Assembly (NCBI RefSeq): GCF_016863095.1
Contig: NZ_BOOF01000003.1
Location: forward strand, 1-64,000
Direction of reading: 5' to 3'
Length of the DNA stretch: 64,000 nt
Origin: Microbispora siamensis
GTDB taxonomy: Bacteria; Actinomycetota; Actinomycetes; Streptosporangiales; Streptosporangiaceae
Part shown: piece after piece, positions 53,396-62,282 of the stretch
Numbering within the stretch: position 1 is the stretch's first letter
How the letters are laid out: every line of letters begins with the position of its first letter
Notes under the pieces: generated by a model
What the model saw: only the letters and a program-made list of their open reading frames with translations
Database searches by the model: none
What the model was told of the DNA's origin: nothing
Made by a program: the position numbers and the translations under genes

Positions 53396-54808
53396 TCAAC
53401 GCCAGGGTCGCAGGGCTGTGGACAACGCTTCGCGGCCCAGCGACTCTTTCCAGGCCAGGTGTCCGTCGGGCCTGATCAGCAGTGGTTCTCCGAATCCCTT
53501 GAGCTCGCTCACAAGGCGGCTGTCCACAGGCTCGCCCGAGGCGTCGGCCAGGATCGGGCGACCCGCGCGAAGGTGCTCGAACAGCCGCGTCCCGTCGGGC
53601 AGGTCCCGGTCGGGTACGCGCGGTCCGAGTCCATAGGAGATGTCCAGCCCCGTGATCATCATGGCGATCTTCCAGTTCGCGTCCGGCGTCGCGAGCATGT
53701 CGCCCACGTGCTTTCGAAGCGCATCCACGTGCGCGCCGGGTGCGCTCAGCGCGCTCTGCGCGCGCGTGTTCGACAGCACCCGGGCGCCCACGGGGTGCCG
53801 CTCTTCGTGGTACGTGTCGAGCAACTCCTCGTCGGCGCTCCCTCGCACGACGAGCGCCAGCTTCCAGCCGAGATTGAACGCGTCCTGCAGCCCGGTGTTC
53901 AGCCCCTGACCCCCGGCCGGCGAGTGGACGTGCGCCGCGTCCCCGGCCAGCAGCACACGCCCGGAGCGATAACACGCCGCCTGCCGCGCCACGTCGGTGA
54001 ATCGCGAGATCCACCGTGGACTGTGCATCCCGAAATCGGTGCCCGCCACCCGGATGAGCATCGCCCGCAGATCTTCGAAGCCGATGGCCGTCGAGTCGGC
54101 AACGGTTGCCCCGGCCTCATCCACGATCACCCGCCGCCACCCCTTCTCGAAGCCGAGCACCGAGAAGTTTCCCCGTGGCGTTCGCTGGAGCAGAAACTGC
54201 TCCGCGGGCGGGTCGGCGAGTTCGACGTCCCCGAGGATCGACGTGGTGGTCGCCGGCGTGCCCGGAAAGTCGATGCCCGCCAGCCGGCGCACCACACTGC
54301 GGCCGCCGTCACAACCGACCAGATAACGCGTCTCCACGGGCCCGGCCGTGGTCTCGACCACGACCGTCTCCGCGGCTGCCAACGCCGCTGCCGCCCCCGC
54401 GGCCTGCGACGCCGCGCTCGCCGACGCCGGCCCTGGGCGTAGGCCCGTCACCTCGACCCCGCGGCGAATCCGAACGCCCAGCTCCCGGGCGCGAGCCTCG
54501 AGCAGCCGCTCGATCCGGCGCTGGACGATCACCAGCAGGAACGGATACCGGGTCGGCAGCCCCGACAGGTCGAGCGGCAGTCCGGCGAAGCGCGTACCCG
54601 GCAACGGACGCCCCTCGGCCAGGAACGGGTCGAGCATCCCCCGCTGATCGAGCACTTCCAGCGACCGCGGATGCAGCCCGCCCGCCCTCGAGTCACGCGT
54701 GGGCTCGGTCAGCCTTTCGAGTACCAGCACATCCACCCCGGCGAGCCGCAGCTCGCACGCCAGCATCAGGCCGGTCGGGCCGGCGCCGGCGATGACCACG
54801 TCTTCCAT
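53396..54808 (-). CDS. FAD-dependent aromatic monooxygenase (class A flavin hydroxylase)
   Basis: The 470-residue protein has the dinucleotide motif VVIAGAGPTGLMLACELRLAG (4-24), the DG motif GCDGGRSVVRRLAG, and the GD motif GRVLLAGDAAHVHSPAGGQG, followed by a short thioredoxin-like C-terminal domain ending in LLIRPDGHLAWK. This layout matches PgaE/MhpA/rifampicin-monooxygenase types that hydroxylate phenols or polyketides. It is divergent to a TetR gene with operators between, so it is an inducible enzyme, perhaps for drug inactivation. ATG 54808. Confidence 0.92.
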   Translation of the reverse strand: MEDVVIAGAGPTGLMLACELRLAGVDVLVLERLTEPTRDSRAGGLHPRSLEVLDQRGMLDPFLAEGRPLPGTRFAGLPLDLSGLPTRYPFLLVIVQRRIERLLEARARELGVRIRRGVEVTGLRPGPASASAASQAAGAAAALAAAETVVVETTAGPVETRYLVGCDGGRSVVRRLAGIDFPGTPATTTSILGDVELADPPAEQFLLQRTPRGNFSVLGFEKGWRRVIVDEAGATVADSTAIGFEDLRAMLIRVAGTDFGMHSPRWISRFTDVARQAACYRSGRVLLAGDAAHVHSPAGGQGLNTGLQDAFNLGWKLALVVRGSADEELLDTYHEERHPVGARVLSNTRAQSALSAPGAHVDALRKHVGDMLATPDANWKIAMMITGLDISYGLGPRVPDRDLPDGTRLFEHLRAGRPILADASGEPVDSRLVSELKGFGEPLLIRPDGHLAWKESLGREALSTALRPWR

Positions 54809-54816
54809 GATCGCCC

Positions 54817-54872
54817 CTAACGCTATTAGAGTAATCTCGAACGGCGTTAGATTTAGCTCTAACGGTGCTAGA
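54817..54872. promoter_or_regulatory. TetR operators between the monooxygenase and its regulator
   Basis: CTAACGnnnYTAGA occurs at 54817-54830 and 54859-54872. CGTTAGA (54845-54851) and TCTAACG (54858-54864) also form a perfect palindrome around a 6-base spacer. The whole 73-base gap is thus filled with related half-sites, consistent with tight TetR control of both divergent genes. Confidence 0.65.
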
Positions 54873-54881
54873 TTGTCAACC

Positions 54882-55535
54882 GTGCCCATCACACCCGACC
54901 TGATCGCCCGGACCGGCCTGCGGCTGCTGAACGACGTCGGCCTCGACGGCCTGACCATGCGGACACTCGCCAAGGAGCTCGACGTCCAGGCACCCACGCT
55001 CTACTGGCACGTCAAGAACAAGCACGAGCTGCTCGACCTGATGGCCGGGCTGATCACGGCCGAGGCGGCCGACGGCGTCGAAGGCCCCAGCCGCAACGAG
55101 ACCTGGCAGGAATGGATCGCCGGCCTCGCACGCAGGATGCGCGACGCGATGCTTCGCTACCGCGACGGCGCCAGGGTCACTGCCGGGTCCTACTCGACGG
55201 GTCCGTCCATCGGGCGGACGTTCGAACTGGTTCTGCGTACGCTCACCGACGCCGGCTTCTCGACCACCGAGGCGGCCCGCGCGTTCCCCGCCGTCCTGCA
55301 CTACGTCGTGGGCTTCACGATCGAGCAACAAGCGCGTACGGGCGAGAATTACGAAGGCCCCAACCCCTATGCGCAGACGATGACCATCGACGAAACCCGG
55401 TATCCCCTGACGGCAAGCGTGACCAAGGAGCTCTACGCCGTCGACAGCGACGACCATTTCGAGCACGGCCTACGCATCGTGCTGGCGGGCATCGAGGCCG
55501 TTCGTCAGAAGGGCAGTTCAGTAAGCGGCAGTTGA
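54882..55535 (+). CDS. TetR-family repressor with TetR_C domain
   Basis: This 217-residue protein has the DNA-binding domain at 5-50 (RTGLRLLNDVGLDGLTMRTL, ELDVQAPTLYWHVKNKHELL, with the YWHV variant). A tetracycline-repressor type C-terminal domain follows (GFTIEQQARTGENYEGP). It starts with GTG 54882. It probably senses the substrate of the divergent flavin monooxygenase and releases the operators. Confidence 0.9.
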   Translation: MPITPDLIARTGLRLLNDVGLDGLTMRTLAKELDVQAPTLYWHVKNKHELLDLMAGLITAEAADGVEGPSRNETWQEWIAGLARRMRDAMLRYRDGARVTAGSYSTGPSIGRTFELVLRTLTDAGFSTTEAARAFPAVLHYVVGFTIEQQARTGENYEGPNPYAQTMTIDETRYPLTASVTKELYAVDSDDHFEHGLRIVLAGIEAVRQKGSSVSGS

Positions 55536-55695
55536 TCGACGGGATCCGCCGGCGGGTTCGCACCGACGCGCCCGGGCGCATCGGCATGCCGCCGGGGCGC
55601 GCAAAAGGGGGATCTGCAGGCCGAGCCGCCCGGCGGCAGGTACGGCGCCGAGCAGGCCGATCACGGGCTGGGGCGTTCTCGTGGTGGGCTGACGG

Positions 55696-56655
55696 CTAGG
55701 GTCGCGGGGCGCCGTGAGCGGCGGTCCTGGCGAGGCGGACGAGCTCGGCTGCCGGGCCGGTCAGCCGGGTCCTGGCCCGCCACACCGCGAACAGCGGCCG
55801 CCGCAGGTCGAGACCGGCGACGGGCACCTCGATCAGGCGTCCGTCGCGCAGTTCCGCGGCCACGGCGAGGTGGCTGAGAACCGCCGGGGCGACCCCGGTC
55901 TCCACCGCCACCTTCACCGCGGCGTTGGAGGACAGCTCCAGGATCGGCGGGGCGACGTCCGGGCCGGTCAGGAGGCGGTCGAGGGCGTAGCGGGTGCCCG
56001 AGCCGGGTTCGCGCACCACCAGCGGCGTCGCGGCCAGGTCGGCCCGGCTCAGCGGTTCCCCGCGCGGTGGTTCCCCGTCCAGAGATTCGCCGCGCAGTGG
56101 CTTCCCGCGCCGGGCCCACGCGTGACCGGGGGCCACCACGACGACGAGCCGGTCTTCCGCGACCGGCCAGGAGGTCAGCTCCCGCGGCACGACGGGCGAC
56201 TCGATGAAGCCCGCGTCGATCTCGCCGTCCGTCGCCATCCGGCAGACCTCGCCGGAGTTGACCACGCGCAGCCCCACCTCCACGTCGGGCAGCACGCGGC
56301 GCAGCGTCACCAGCCAGCCGGGCATCAGGTATTCGGCGACGGTCATGCTCGCGGCCACCCGTACGCGGGCGTCGGTCCGCCCGCAAAGCGCCCGCACCCC
56401 CGTGAGCAGGTCGTTCGCGGCGGCCAGCGTGGCGCGGGCCCAGTCCACGACGACCTGGCCCTGCGGGCTGAGGCGCGAGCCCGTGGTCGAGCGGTGCAGC
56501 AGCGGCACGCCCAGCTCCCGCTCCAGCGTGTCGAGCCTGCGGCTGGCGGACGCCTGCGTGATGCCGTGCAGCTTCGCCGCCTTACCGAGGCTGCCCTGCT
56601 CCGCCACCAGGAGCAGCAGTTCGAGGCTGGCCAGATCCGGCCACCGTACGGTCAT
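55696..56655 (-). CDS. LysR-family regulator (YeiE-like)
   Basis: The 319-residue regulator has the LysR helix-turn-helix (LASLELLLLVAEQGSLGKAA, HGITQASASRRLDTLERELG). A periplasmic-binding-protein-like sensor domain follows (VRVAASMTVAEYLMPGWL, AGFIESPVVPRELT, VVREPGSGTRYALDRLL). It is divergent to a YeiH-type exporter with a perfect palindrome overlapping its own start codon. The pairing is the same as YeiE-YeiH in enterobacteria. Confidence 0.92.
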   Translation of the reverse strand: MTVRWPDLASLELLLLVAEQGSLGKAAKLHGITQASASRRLDTLERELGVPLLHRSTTGSRLSPQGQVVVDWARATLAAANDLLTGVRALCGRTDARVRVAASMTVAEYLMPGWLVTLRRVLPDVEVGLRVVNSGEVCRMATDGEIDAGFIESPVVPRELTSWPVAEDRLVVVVAPGHAWARRGKPLRGESLDGEPPRGEPLSRADLAATPLVVREPGSGTRYALDRLLTGPDVAPPILELSSNAAVKVAVETGVAPAVLSHLAVAAELRDGRLIEVPVAGLDLRRPLFAVWRARTRLTGPAAELVRLARTAAHGAPRP

Positions 56656-56672
56656 ACGGCAACCGTATGACC
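56650..56672. promoter_or_regulatory. LysR box, perfect palindrome
   Basis: Arms GGTCATACGG (56650-56659) and CCGTATGACC (56663-56672) surround CAA. The inner ATAC-N7-GTAT is a T-N11-A LysR box. It overlaps the start codon of the LysR gene and lies 30 bases before the YeiH-like ATG, suited to both autorepression and target control. Confidence 0.75.
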
Positions 56673-56701
56673 TCTTGCGAAATCGGTGGCTACCGGGGCA
56701 T

Positions 56702-57745
56702 ATGGGACTTCGCGACGATCTCCGCATGCTTCCGTCTCCCACGCGGACCACCGCTGCCCGTTCCCCGCTCCCGGGACTGCTCGCGACGGCCGCCGGGGTG
56801 GCCCTGGCCACCGCCGTCAACGCGCTCGTCCCCGCCGTCAGCCCGCTGATGGCGGCGCTCGTCCTCGGCGCCCTCATGACCAACCTGGGCCTGTCCTCAC
56901 CCGCCCTGCGTCCGGGGCTCGAGTTCGCGGCCAGAGGGCCGTTGCGGCTCGGGATCGTCCTCCTCGGCGCGCAGCTCGCCCTTCCCGACGTCCTCGCCCT
57001 GGGACTCCCGGTGGTGCTGCTGGTCGTGGTGACGGTCACCGCGACCTTCTTCGGCACACAGTGGCTCGGCCGCAGGCTCGGGTTGGGGCGGGAGCTGTCC
57101 CTGCTCGTCGCGACCGGTTTCTCCATCTGCGGGGCGGCGGCCGTCGCGGCCATGGACGGGGTGACCGACAGCGACGAGGAGGACGTCATGACCGCGGTCG
57201 CCCTGGTGACGCTGTACGGCTCGCTCGCGATCGCCGTACTGCCGCAGGCCGGGGGTCTCCTGCACCTGTCTCCGGAGGCGTTCGGCGTCTGGGCCGGCGC
57301 CAGCGTGCACGAGGTGGCCCAGGTCGTGGCCACCGCGCAGGCTGTGGACGGGGCGCAGGCCGCGGGCGGGGCGGCGCTCACCACCGCGGTGGTCGTCAAG
57401 CTGACCCGCGTGGTCCTGCTCGCCCCCCTCATCGCCGGAGTCACCCTCTGGCGCCGCCGTACGGCCGCTCCCGCTGAGGGCAGGAGGCCGCCCGTCGTGC
57501 CCCTCTTCGTGGCCGGCTTCCTCGCCATGGCGGCCCTGCGCAGCCTCGGCGTCCTGCCGCCCGCGTCGCTGGCGGTGCTGAAGACCGCGGAGACCCTGCT
57601 GTTCACCGCCGCGCTGTTCGGCATGGGAGCGGCGGTCCGCCTGCGCGCGCTCCTGCGCACCGGCCGCCGCGCCGTCACGCTGGGCGCCCTCTCGACGGCC
57701 CTTGTCACGCTGGTCGCCCTCGCCGGCGTGACCGTGCTGGTATGA
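56702..57745 (+). CDS. YeiH/UPF0324 family putative sulfate/anion exporter
   Basis: The 347-residue membrane protein has about ten hydrophobic helices and the family motifs PLRLGIVLLGAQLALPDV, GFSICGAAAVAAMDGV, and ALVTLYGSLAIAVLP with VWAGASVHEVAQVVA. The ATG at 56702 has only a weak ribosome site; ATG 56726 is an alternative. It is controlled by the divergent LysR. The transported anion is not proven for this family. Confidence 0.9.
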   Translation: MGLRDDLRMLPSPTRTTAARSPLPGLLATAAGVALATAVNALVPAVSPLMAALVLGALMTNLGLSSPALRPGLEFAARGPLRLGIVLLGAQLALPDVLALGLPVVLLVVVTVTATFFGTQWLGRRLGLGRELSLLVATGFSICGAAAVAAMDGVTDSDEEDVMTAVALVTLYGSLAIAVLPQAGGLLHLSPEAFGVWAGASVHEVAQVVATAQAVDGAQAAGGAALTTAVVVKLTRVVLLAPLIAGVTLWRRRTAAPAEGRRPPVVPLFVAGFLAMAALRSLGVLPPASLAVLKTAETLLFTAALFGMGAAVRLRALLRTGRRAVTLGALSTALVTLVALAGVTVLV

Positions 57746-57770
57746 CCGTGCTGGCGTGATCTCCGATGGA

Positions 57771-59132
57771 TCAGGCGCCGCAGTACGCGGACTCCTTGCC
57801 GATGACCCGGTAGACGCAGTCGGCGTACTGCACGAGCAGCAGCGCGGCCGCCCGGTTGCGGGAGGTCTCCCTGTCGATCACCTCGTCGGGCGGGTAGAAG
57901 CCGGGGTTGCTCCTCTTGGGGTACATCTCGAACGTGTACGTGAAGATCTTGTACGTGCCCCACATCCAGTCGTCGATGGAGCCGTCGGTGATGTAGAGGT
58001 CGCTCGCCTGCTCGGCGGTGTACCCGTTGGTGGCCGCCATGCTCCGGCCGAGGGCGGCGTGCGCGTCCCGGTCGTCCCGCGTCATGCCCGGGCCGGTGTC
58101 GGCCGTCGTGTACCCGTACGGCCACAGGACGAGCTCGCTGTAGGTGTGCCAGTCGATGGCCGCCTTGATCTGCTGGACGCCGCCGACCACGCGGCCGCGG
58201 ACGAAGTCGGCCGCCGCCCTGACCTCCGGGGCCGACTCGGCGGCCGGGCCACGGTAGGTCTCGCTCGACGGGGTGCCGGACGAGCCGCCGCAGCAGCCCC
58301 ACCTGTAGCCCCAGTTGCGGTTGAGGTCGGTGCCGACGCTGGAGGTGCCGGAGTTGGGCTGGCGGTTCTTGCGCCACGACCGGTAGGAGCCGGTGGCGAT
58401 GTCGTACTCGCCGCCGTCGGGGTTGAGGTCGGGCAGGATCCAGATCTCCCGCGTGTTCACCAGATCGGTGATCTGGGCGTCGCCGCCGTAGTTGTCGGTG
58501 AACAGGCGCAGCAGGTAGATCGCCATCTCGACGGTGAGATGCTCGCGCGCGTGCTGGTGCGCGGTGAACAGCACCTCGGGCTCGTTCTCGTCGACGCCCA
58601 CGTTGTCGCTGATCTTGACGCCCATCAGGTCGCGGCCCTCGTACGAGCGGCCGTAGCTGAACCTGCGCGCGATCGTGGGATGGGCGGCGACGACCTGGTC
58701 GACCAGCGTGCTGAGCTCGGCGTAGTTGTGGTAGCCGGAGTCCCCCGAGGGGAAGTCGAAGGTCTGCGGGCCGCCCGTCTCGGCGGGGGGTGCCAGTTCG
58801 GTGACCGTGAACCCGAGCCTGCGGATGGCGTCGGCCTCCTGGAGGGTCGCGGTGACGACCATGCTCCGGCCGTGCACCTCGTCGACCGCGGCCCCGGTGC
58901 GGGCCACCGCGCTGCGCTGCGCGACGGTGGCGGGGCCGTCCACCTGGTACTGCCTCGACGTCGACGGCTCCTGACCCGCCTGTCCCTCCTGTCCCGCCGT
59001 GCCCGTCACCGAGGTCGTCAGCGACAGGGCCGGGGAAGCGGGGGCGACGCCGAGCAGTGCCGCGAGGGTACAGAGCAACGCGAAGACAGCACGGCGCCTC
59101 CCCGGCGACGGCAGGCGGCGACGTCTTCTCAC
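57771..59132 (-). CDS. Secreted zinc carboxypeptidase (M14 family)
   Basis: The 453-residue preprotein has a basic start and a hydrophobic signal (13-37), a propeptide-like region to about 125, and the M14 catalytic domain. Zinc ligands are H194 and E197 ([14 protein letters not shown]) and H329 ([15 protein letters not shown]); the catalytic glutamate is E402 ([10 protein letters not shown]). [17 protein letters not shown] is typical of actinobacterial carboxypeptidase T. GGGAGGG precedes the GTG start. It trims C-terminal residues from extracellular peptides. Confidence 0.94.
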   Translation of the reverse strand: MRRRRRLPSPGRRRAVFALLCTLAALLGVAPASPALSLTTSVTGTAGQEGQAGQEPSTSRQYQVDGPATVAQRSAVARTGAAVDEVHGRSMVVTATLQEADAIRRLGFTVTELAPPAETGGPQTFDFPSGDSGYHNYAELSTLVDQVVAAHPTIARRFSYGRSYEGRDLMGVKISDNVGVDENEPEVLFTAHQHAREHLTVEMAIYLLRLFTDNYGGDAQITDLVNTREIWILPDLNPDGGEYDIATGSYRSWRKNRQPNSGTSSVGTDLNRNWGYRWGCCGGSSGTPSSETYRGPAAESAPEVRAAADFVRGRVVGGVQQIKAAIDWHTYSELVLWPYGYTTADTGPGMTRDDRDAHAALGRSMAATNGYTAEQASDLYITDGSIDDWMWGTYKIFTYTFEMYPKRSNPGFYPPDEVIDRETSRNRAAALLLVQYADCVYRVIGKESAYCGA

Positions 59133-59245
59133 TCCACGCCCTCCCTTGCGGTAGGTACGTAGAGTGATCAGATCAGGCGGCCGGCTTCAACGGTCACCGG
59201 GCCGTGTCGCGCGACCCGGTGAACCGTCTCCACTCCGACCTGGTC

Positions 59246-59277
59246 ATTCCACAATCAGTCCGGATGTTCTGTGGAAT
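59246..59277. terminator. Inverted repeat after the PPDK gene
   Basis: ATTCCACA (59246-59253) and TGTGGAAT (59270-59277) lie just past the PPDK stop, with a 16-base loop. It could be a weak terminator for PPDK or an operator for the carboxypeptidase promoter. Confidence 0.4.
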
Positions 59278-59283
59278 TTCACC

Positions 59284-61932
59284 TCATCGCGTATCGGACT
59301 CCGCACAGGTCAGCGCCGCACGGCCCGCCTCCAGCCGGGCCACCGGAATGCGGAACGGCGAGCAGGAGACGTAGTCGAGGCCGATCTCGTGGCAGAAGTG
59401 CACAGAGTCGGGGTCGCCGCCGTGCTCGCCGCAGATGCCGAGCTTGAGGTCCGGCCGCGTCCGCCTGCCCTCTTCGACCGCGATCCGCATCAGCCGGCCG
59501 ACGCCCTCCCGGTCGACCGACTCGAACGGCGAGACCCCGAAGACGCCGAGGTCGAGGTATCTGCCGAAGAAGGCGCTCTCGACGTCGTCGCGGGAGAAGC
59601 CCCACGTCATCTGGGTGAGGTCGTTGGTGCCGAACGAGAAGAACTCGGCGGCCTCGGCGATCTGCCCGGCCGTCAGCGCCGCCCTCGGCACCTCGATCAT
59701 CGTGCCGATCGCCGCCTCCACGCCCGCCTCGGCGAGGATGCCCTCAGCCTCCTCCCTGACGATCTCCAGCTCCTGCACCGCGCCGACCAGCGGAATCATG
59801 ATCTCCGCACGGGCGTCCTCGACCCGCCGGGCCGCCGTGGCGATGGCCCGCACCTGCATGGCGAACAGGCCGGGGATCGTCAGGCCGAGCCGTACGCCGC
59901 GCAGGCCGAGCATCGGGTTCTGCTCGTGCAGCCGCTTGACCGCGTCGAGGAGCCTGCGGTCCCGGTCGTCAGCCCCTTCTCCCGCCCGTTCTTCCGCGAG
60001 GGCCACCTTCACGGCCAGGTCGGTGAGGTCGGGCAGGAACTCGTGCAGCGGCGGGTCGATCAGCCGGATCGTCACCGGCAGCCCGCGCATGGCCGTGAAG
60101 ATGCCGGTGAAGTCGCCGGTCTGGAGCGGTTCGAGCGCGTCGAGCGCGGCCTGCCGCTCCTCGGGCGTCGTGGCCAGGATCAGGTCCTCGACGAGCCGCC
60201 GCCGCTCCCCCAGGAACATGTGCTCCGTACGGCACAGCCCGATGCCCTGGGCGCCGTAGCGGCGGGCGCGGGCGGCGTCCTCGGGGGTGTCGGCGTTGGC
60301 CCGTACGGCGAGCCGGCGTGCGGAGTCGGCGTGGGTCATGATCCGGTCGACGGCCCGCACCAGCTCGTCCTCGGCGGGCTCGCCCTCGAAATACCTGGCG
60401 ACCGGCGAGGCGGTGACCGGGACCTCACCGAGGTACACGGCTCCGGTGCCGCCGTCGATCGAGATCACGTCGCCCTCGTTCACCACGATCCCGCCGGGGG
60501 CGGTGAAGCGGCGGGCGTGCGGATCGACCTCCAGTTCCTCGGCCCCGCACACGCAGGTCTTGCCCATCCCGCGGGCCACCACGGCGGCGTGGGAGGTCTT
60601 GCCGCCCCTGGAGGTGAGCACGCCGTGGGCCGCGATCATCCCGGCGAGATCGTCGGGGTTGGTCTCCCGCCGTACGAGGATGACCGCCTCGCCCTGCCCG
60701 GCCAGCTCGACGGCCCGCTCGGAGCTGAAGACGGCCCTGCCCGCGGCGGCGCCGGGCGAGGCGTTCATACCGGTGGTCAGCCTGCGGTTGCCGGCCGTCG
60801 CGGCGAAGCGGGGGAACATGAGCTGGGCGAGCTGGTCGCCGGTGACCCGGGTGAGCGCCTCGTCCATGTCGATCAGGCCCTCGTCCACGAGCTGCGTGGC
60901 GATGCAGAAGGCGGCGGCAGCCGTGCGCTTGCCGACCCGGGTCTGCAGCATCCACAGCTTGCCGCGCTCGATCGTGAACTCGATGTCGCACAGGTCGCGG
61001 TAGTGCCGCTCCAGCGTCGCCATGATGTCGAGGAGCTCGCGGTAGGCCTCCGGGTTGATGGTCTCCAGCTCCTGCAGGGGGACGGTGTTGCGGATGCCGG
61101 CGACGACGTCCTCGCCCTGGGCGTTGCGCAGGTAGTCGCCGTAGACGCCCTGGCGTCCCGAGCCGGGGTCGCGGGTGAAGGCGACCCCGGTGCCGGAGTC
61201 CGGGCCCATGTTGCCGAACACCATGGCGACGACGTTGACGGCGGTGCCGAGGTCGGCGGGGATGCGCTCCTGGCGGCGGTAGAGGATCGCGCGCGGGGCG
61301 TTCCAGGAGTCGAAGACCGCCCTGACGGCGAGATCCATCTGCTCCCGGGGGTCGGCGGGAAAGTCGCGGCCCGTCCGCTCCCGGACGATGCCCTTGAAGG
61401 TCTCGACCAGCCGCTGGAGGTCGGCGGCGTCGAGGTCGGTGTCGTCCCGCTCGCCCTTGAGGGCGTCCATCGCGTCCTCGAACAGCTCGCCGTCGATGCC
61501 CAGGACGGTCTTGCCGAACATCTGGATGAGACGGCGGTAGGAGTCCCACGCGAAGCGGTCGTTGCCCGACTGCTTGGCCAGCCCGAGGACCGAGTCGTCG
61601 TTGAGGCCGATGTTGAGGACCGTCTCCATCATTCCGGGCATCGAGAACTTGGCCCCCGACCTCACGCTGACCAGCAGCGGGTCGTCCGCCTGGCCGAGGC
61701 GCTTGCCCATCCGTGCTTCCAGGGCGGCCAGATGCTCGCCGATCTCCCCCTCCAGCCCGTCGGGCATGCCCCCGTGACTCAGGTAGTGGCGGCACGCCTC
61801 CGTGGTGATCGTGAAGCCGGGAGGCACGGGGAGGCCGATGTTGGTCATTTCCGCCAGATTGGCGCCCTTGCCACCGAGTAGGTCTTTGAGGTCCTTGTTG
61901 CCCTCGGTGAAGTCGTAAACGTACTTGGGCAT
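59284..61932 (-). CDS. ppdK: Pyruvate phosphate dikinase
   Basis: This 882-residue enzyme of standard length has an N-terminal ATP-grasp domain (GGKGANLAEMTNIGLPVPPG, VRSGAKFSMPGMMETVLNIG). The phosphohistidine domain has GVLTSRGGKTSHAAVVARGM, and a PEP-binding TIM barrel follows (QGIGLCRTEHMF, FSFGTNDLTQMTWGFSRDD, the cysteine in GICGEHGGDP). It interconverts pyruvate and PEP with ATP and phosphate. ATG 61932 has AAGGAG upstream. Confidence 0.96.
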   Translation of the reverse strand: MPKYVYDFTEGNKDLKDLLGGKGANLAEMTNIGLPVPPGFTITTEACRHYLSHGGMPDGLEGEIGEHLAALEARMGKRLGQADDPLLVSVRSGAKFSMPGMMETVLNIGLNDDSVLGLAKQSGNDRFAWDSYRRLIQMFGKTVLGIDGELFEDAMDALKGERDDTDLDAADLQRLVETFKGIVRERTGRDFPADPREQMDLAVRAVFDSWNAPRAILYRRQERIPADLGTAVNVVAMVFGNMGPDSGTGVAFTRDPGSGRQGVYGDYLRNAQGEDVVAGIRNTVPLQELETINPEAYRELLDIMATLERHYRDLCDIEFTIERGKLWMLQTRVGKRTAAAAFCIATQLVDEGLIDMDEALTRVTGDQLAQLMFPRFAATAGNRRLTTGMNASPGAAAGRAVFSSERAVELAGQGEAVILVRRETNPDDLAGMIAAHGVLTSRGGKTSHAAVVARGMGKTCVCGAEELEVDPHARRFTAPGGIVVNEGDVISIDGGTGAVYLGEVPVTASPVARYFEGEPAEDELVRAVDRIMTHADSARRLAVRANADTPEDAARARRYGAQGIGLCRTEHMFLGERRRLVEDLILATTPEERQAALDALEPLQTGDFTGIFTAMRGLPVTIRLIDPPLHEFLPDLTDLAVKVALAEERAGEGADDRDRRLLDAVKRLHEQNPMLGLRGVRLGLTIPGLFAMQVRAIATAARRVEDARAEIMIPLVGAVQELEIVREEAEGILAEAGVEAAIGTMIEVPRAALTAGQIAEAAEFFSFGTNDLTQMTWGFSRDDVESAFFGRYLDLGVFGVSPFESVDREGVGRLMRIAVEEGRRTRPDLKLGICGEHGGDPDSVHFCHEIGLDYVSCSPFRIPVARLEAGRAALTCAESDTR

Positions 61933-62058
61933 GCGACGCTCCTTCGCCGACTTCAATAAAACCGCGGACGCGGCCCGCAACCGGACTGTACCTAGGAAAA
62001 GCAGCACCAAACCTCACCCTTCGCCACATATGACGTCTAAGCAGGTCGCAGGCATCGA

Positions 62059-62074
62059 ACAGGTCTAATCCAAT
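62059..62074. promoter_or_regulatory. DasR-box-like site 1
   Basis: ACAGGTCTAATCCAAT agrees at 12 of 16 positions with the dre consensus ACTGGTCTAGACCACT bound by DasR, the GntR regulator of N-acetylglucosamine use. Confidence 0.4.
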
Positions 62075-62105
62075 CAAAGAACGGCCATTTTTCCGGTGGC
62101 CGCAG

Positions 62106-62121
62106 AGTGGTATAAACCAAT
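62106..62121. promoter_or_regulatory. DasR-box-like site 2
   Basis: AGTGGTATAAACCAAT agrees at 13 of 16 positions with the dre consensus, allowing C or G at positions 2 and 15, and is a near palindrome (TGGT/ACCA arms). Confidence 0.5.
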
Positions 62122-62165
62122 TCGCCACCAAGGACGACGTGAAGGCTCCCCGGCGCGGGAGGGGA

Positions 62166-62181
62166 AATGGTTTAGACCATT
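62166..62181. promoter_or_regulatory. DasR-box-like site 3
   Basis: AATGGTTTAGACCATT agrees at 13 of 16 positions with the dre consensus and has perfect AATGGT/ACCATT arms. It lies 55 bases upstream of the likely -10 of the peptidase gene. Confidence 0.55.
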
Positions 62182-62282
62182 GTCCGGTAAGGCGGAGTTC
62201 CGGTGAGTCGGCGGTGCGGTGGAGACGGCGTGCGATATAAACGAGGCACCCTCCGAATACAGTCGAACACGGAGGGTTGTCA

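Larger units (their letters stand above)
61933..62282. other. 350-base regulatory region between ppdK and a secreted peptidase
   Basis: No gene is seen. The stretch 62040-62185 is AT-richer than the neighbours and holds three dre-like palindromes, reported separately. A TATAAA hexamer (62236-62241) may be the -10 for the peptidase gene. Confidence 0.5.
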
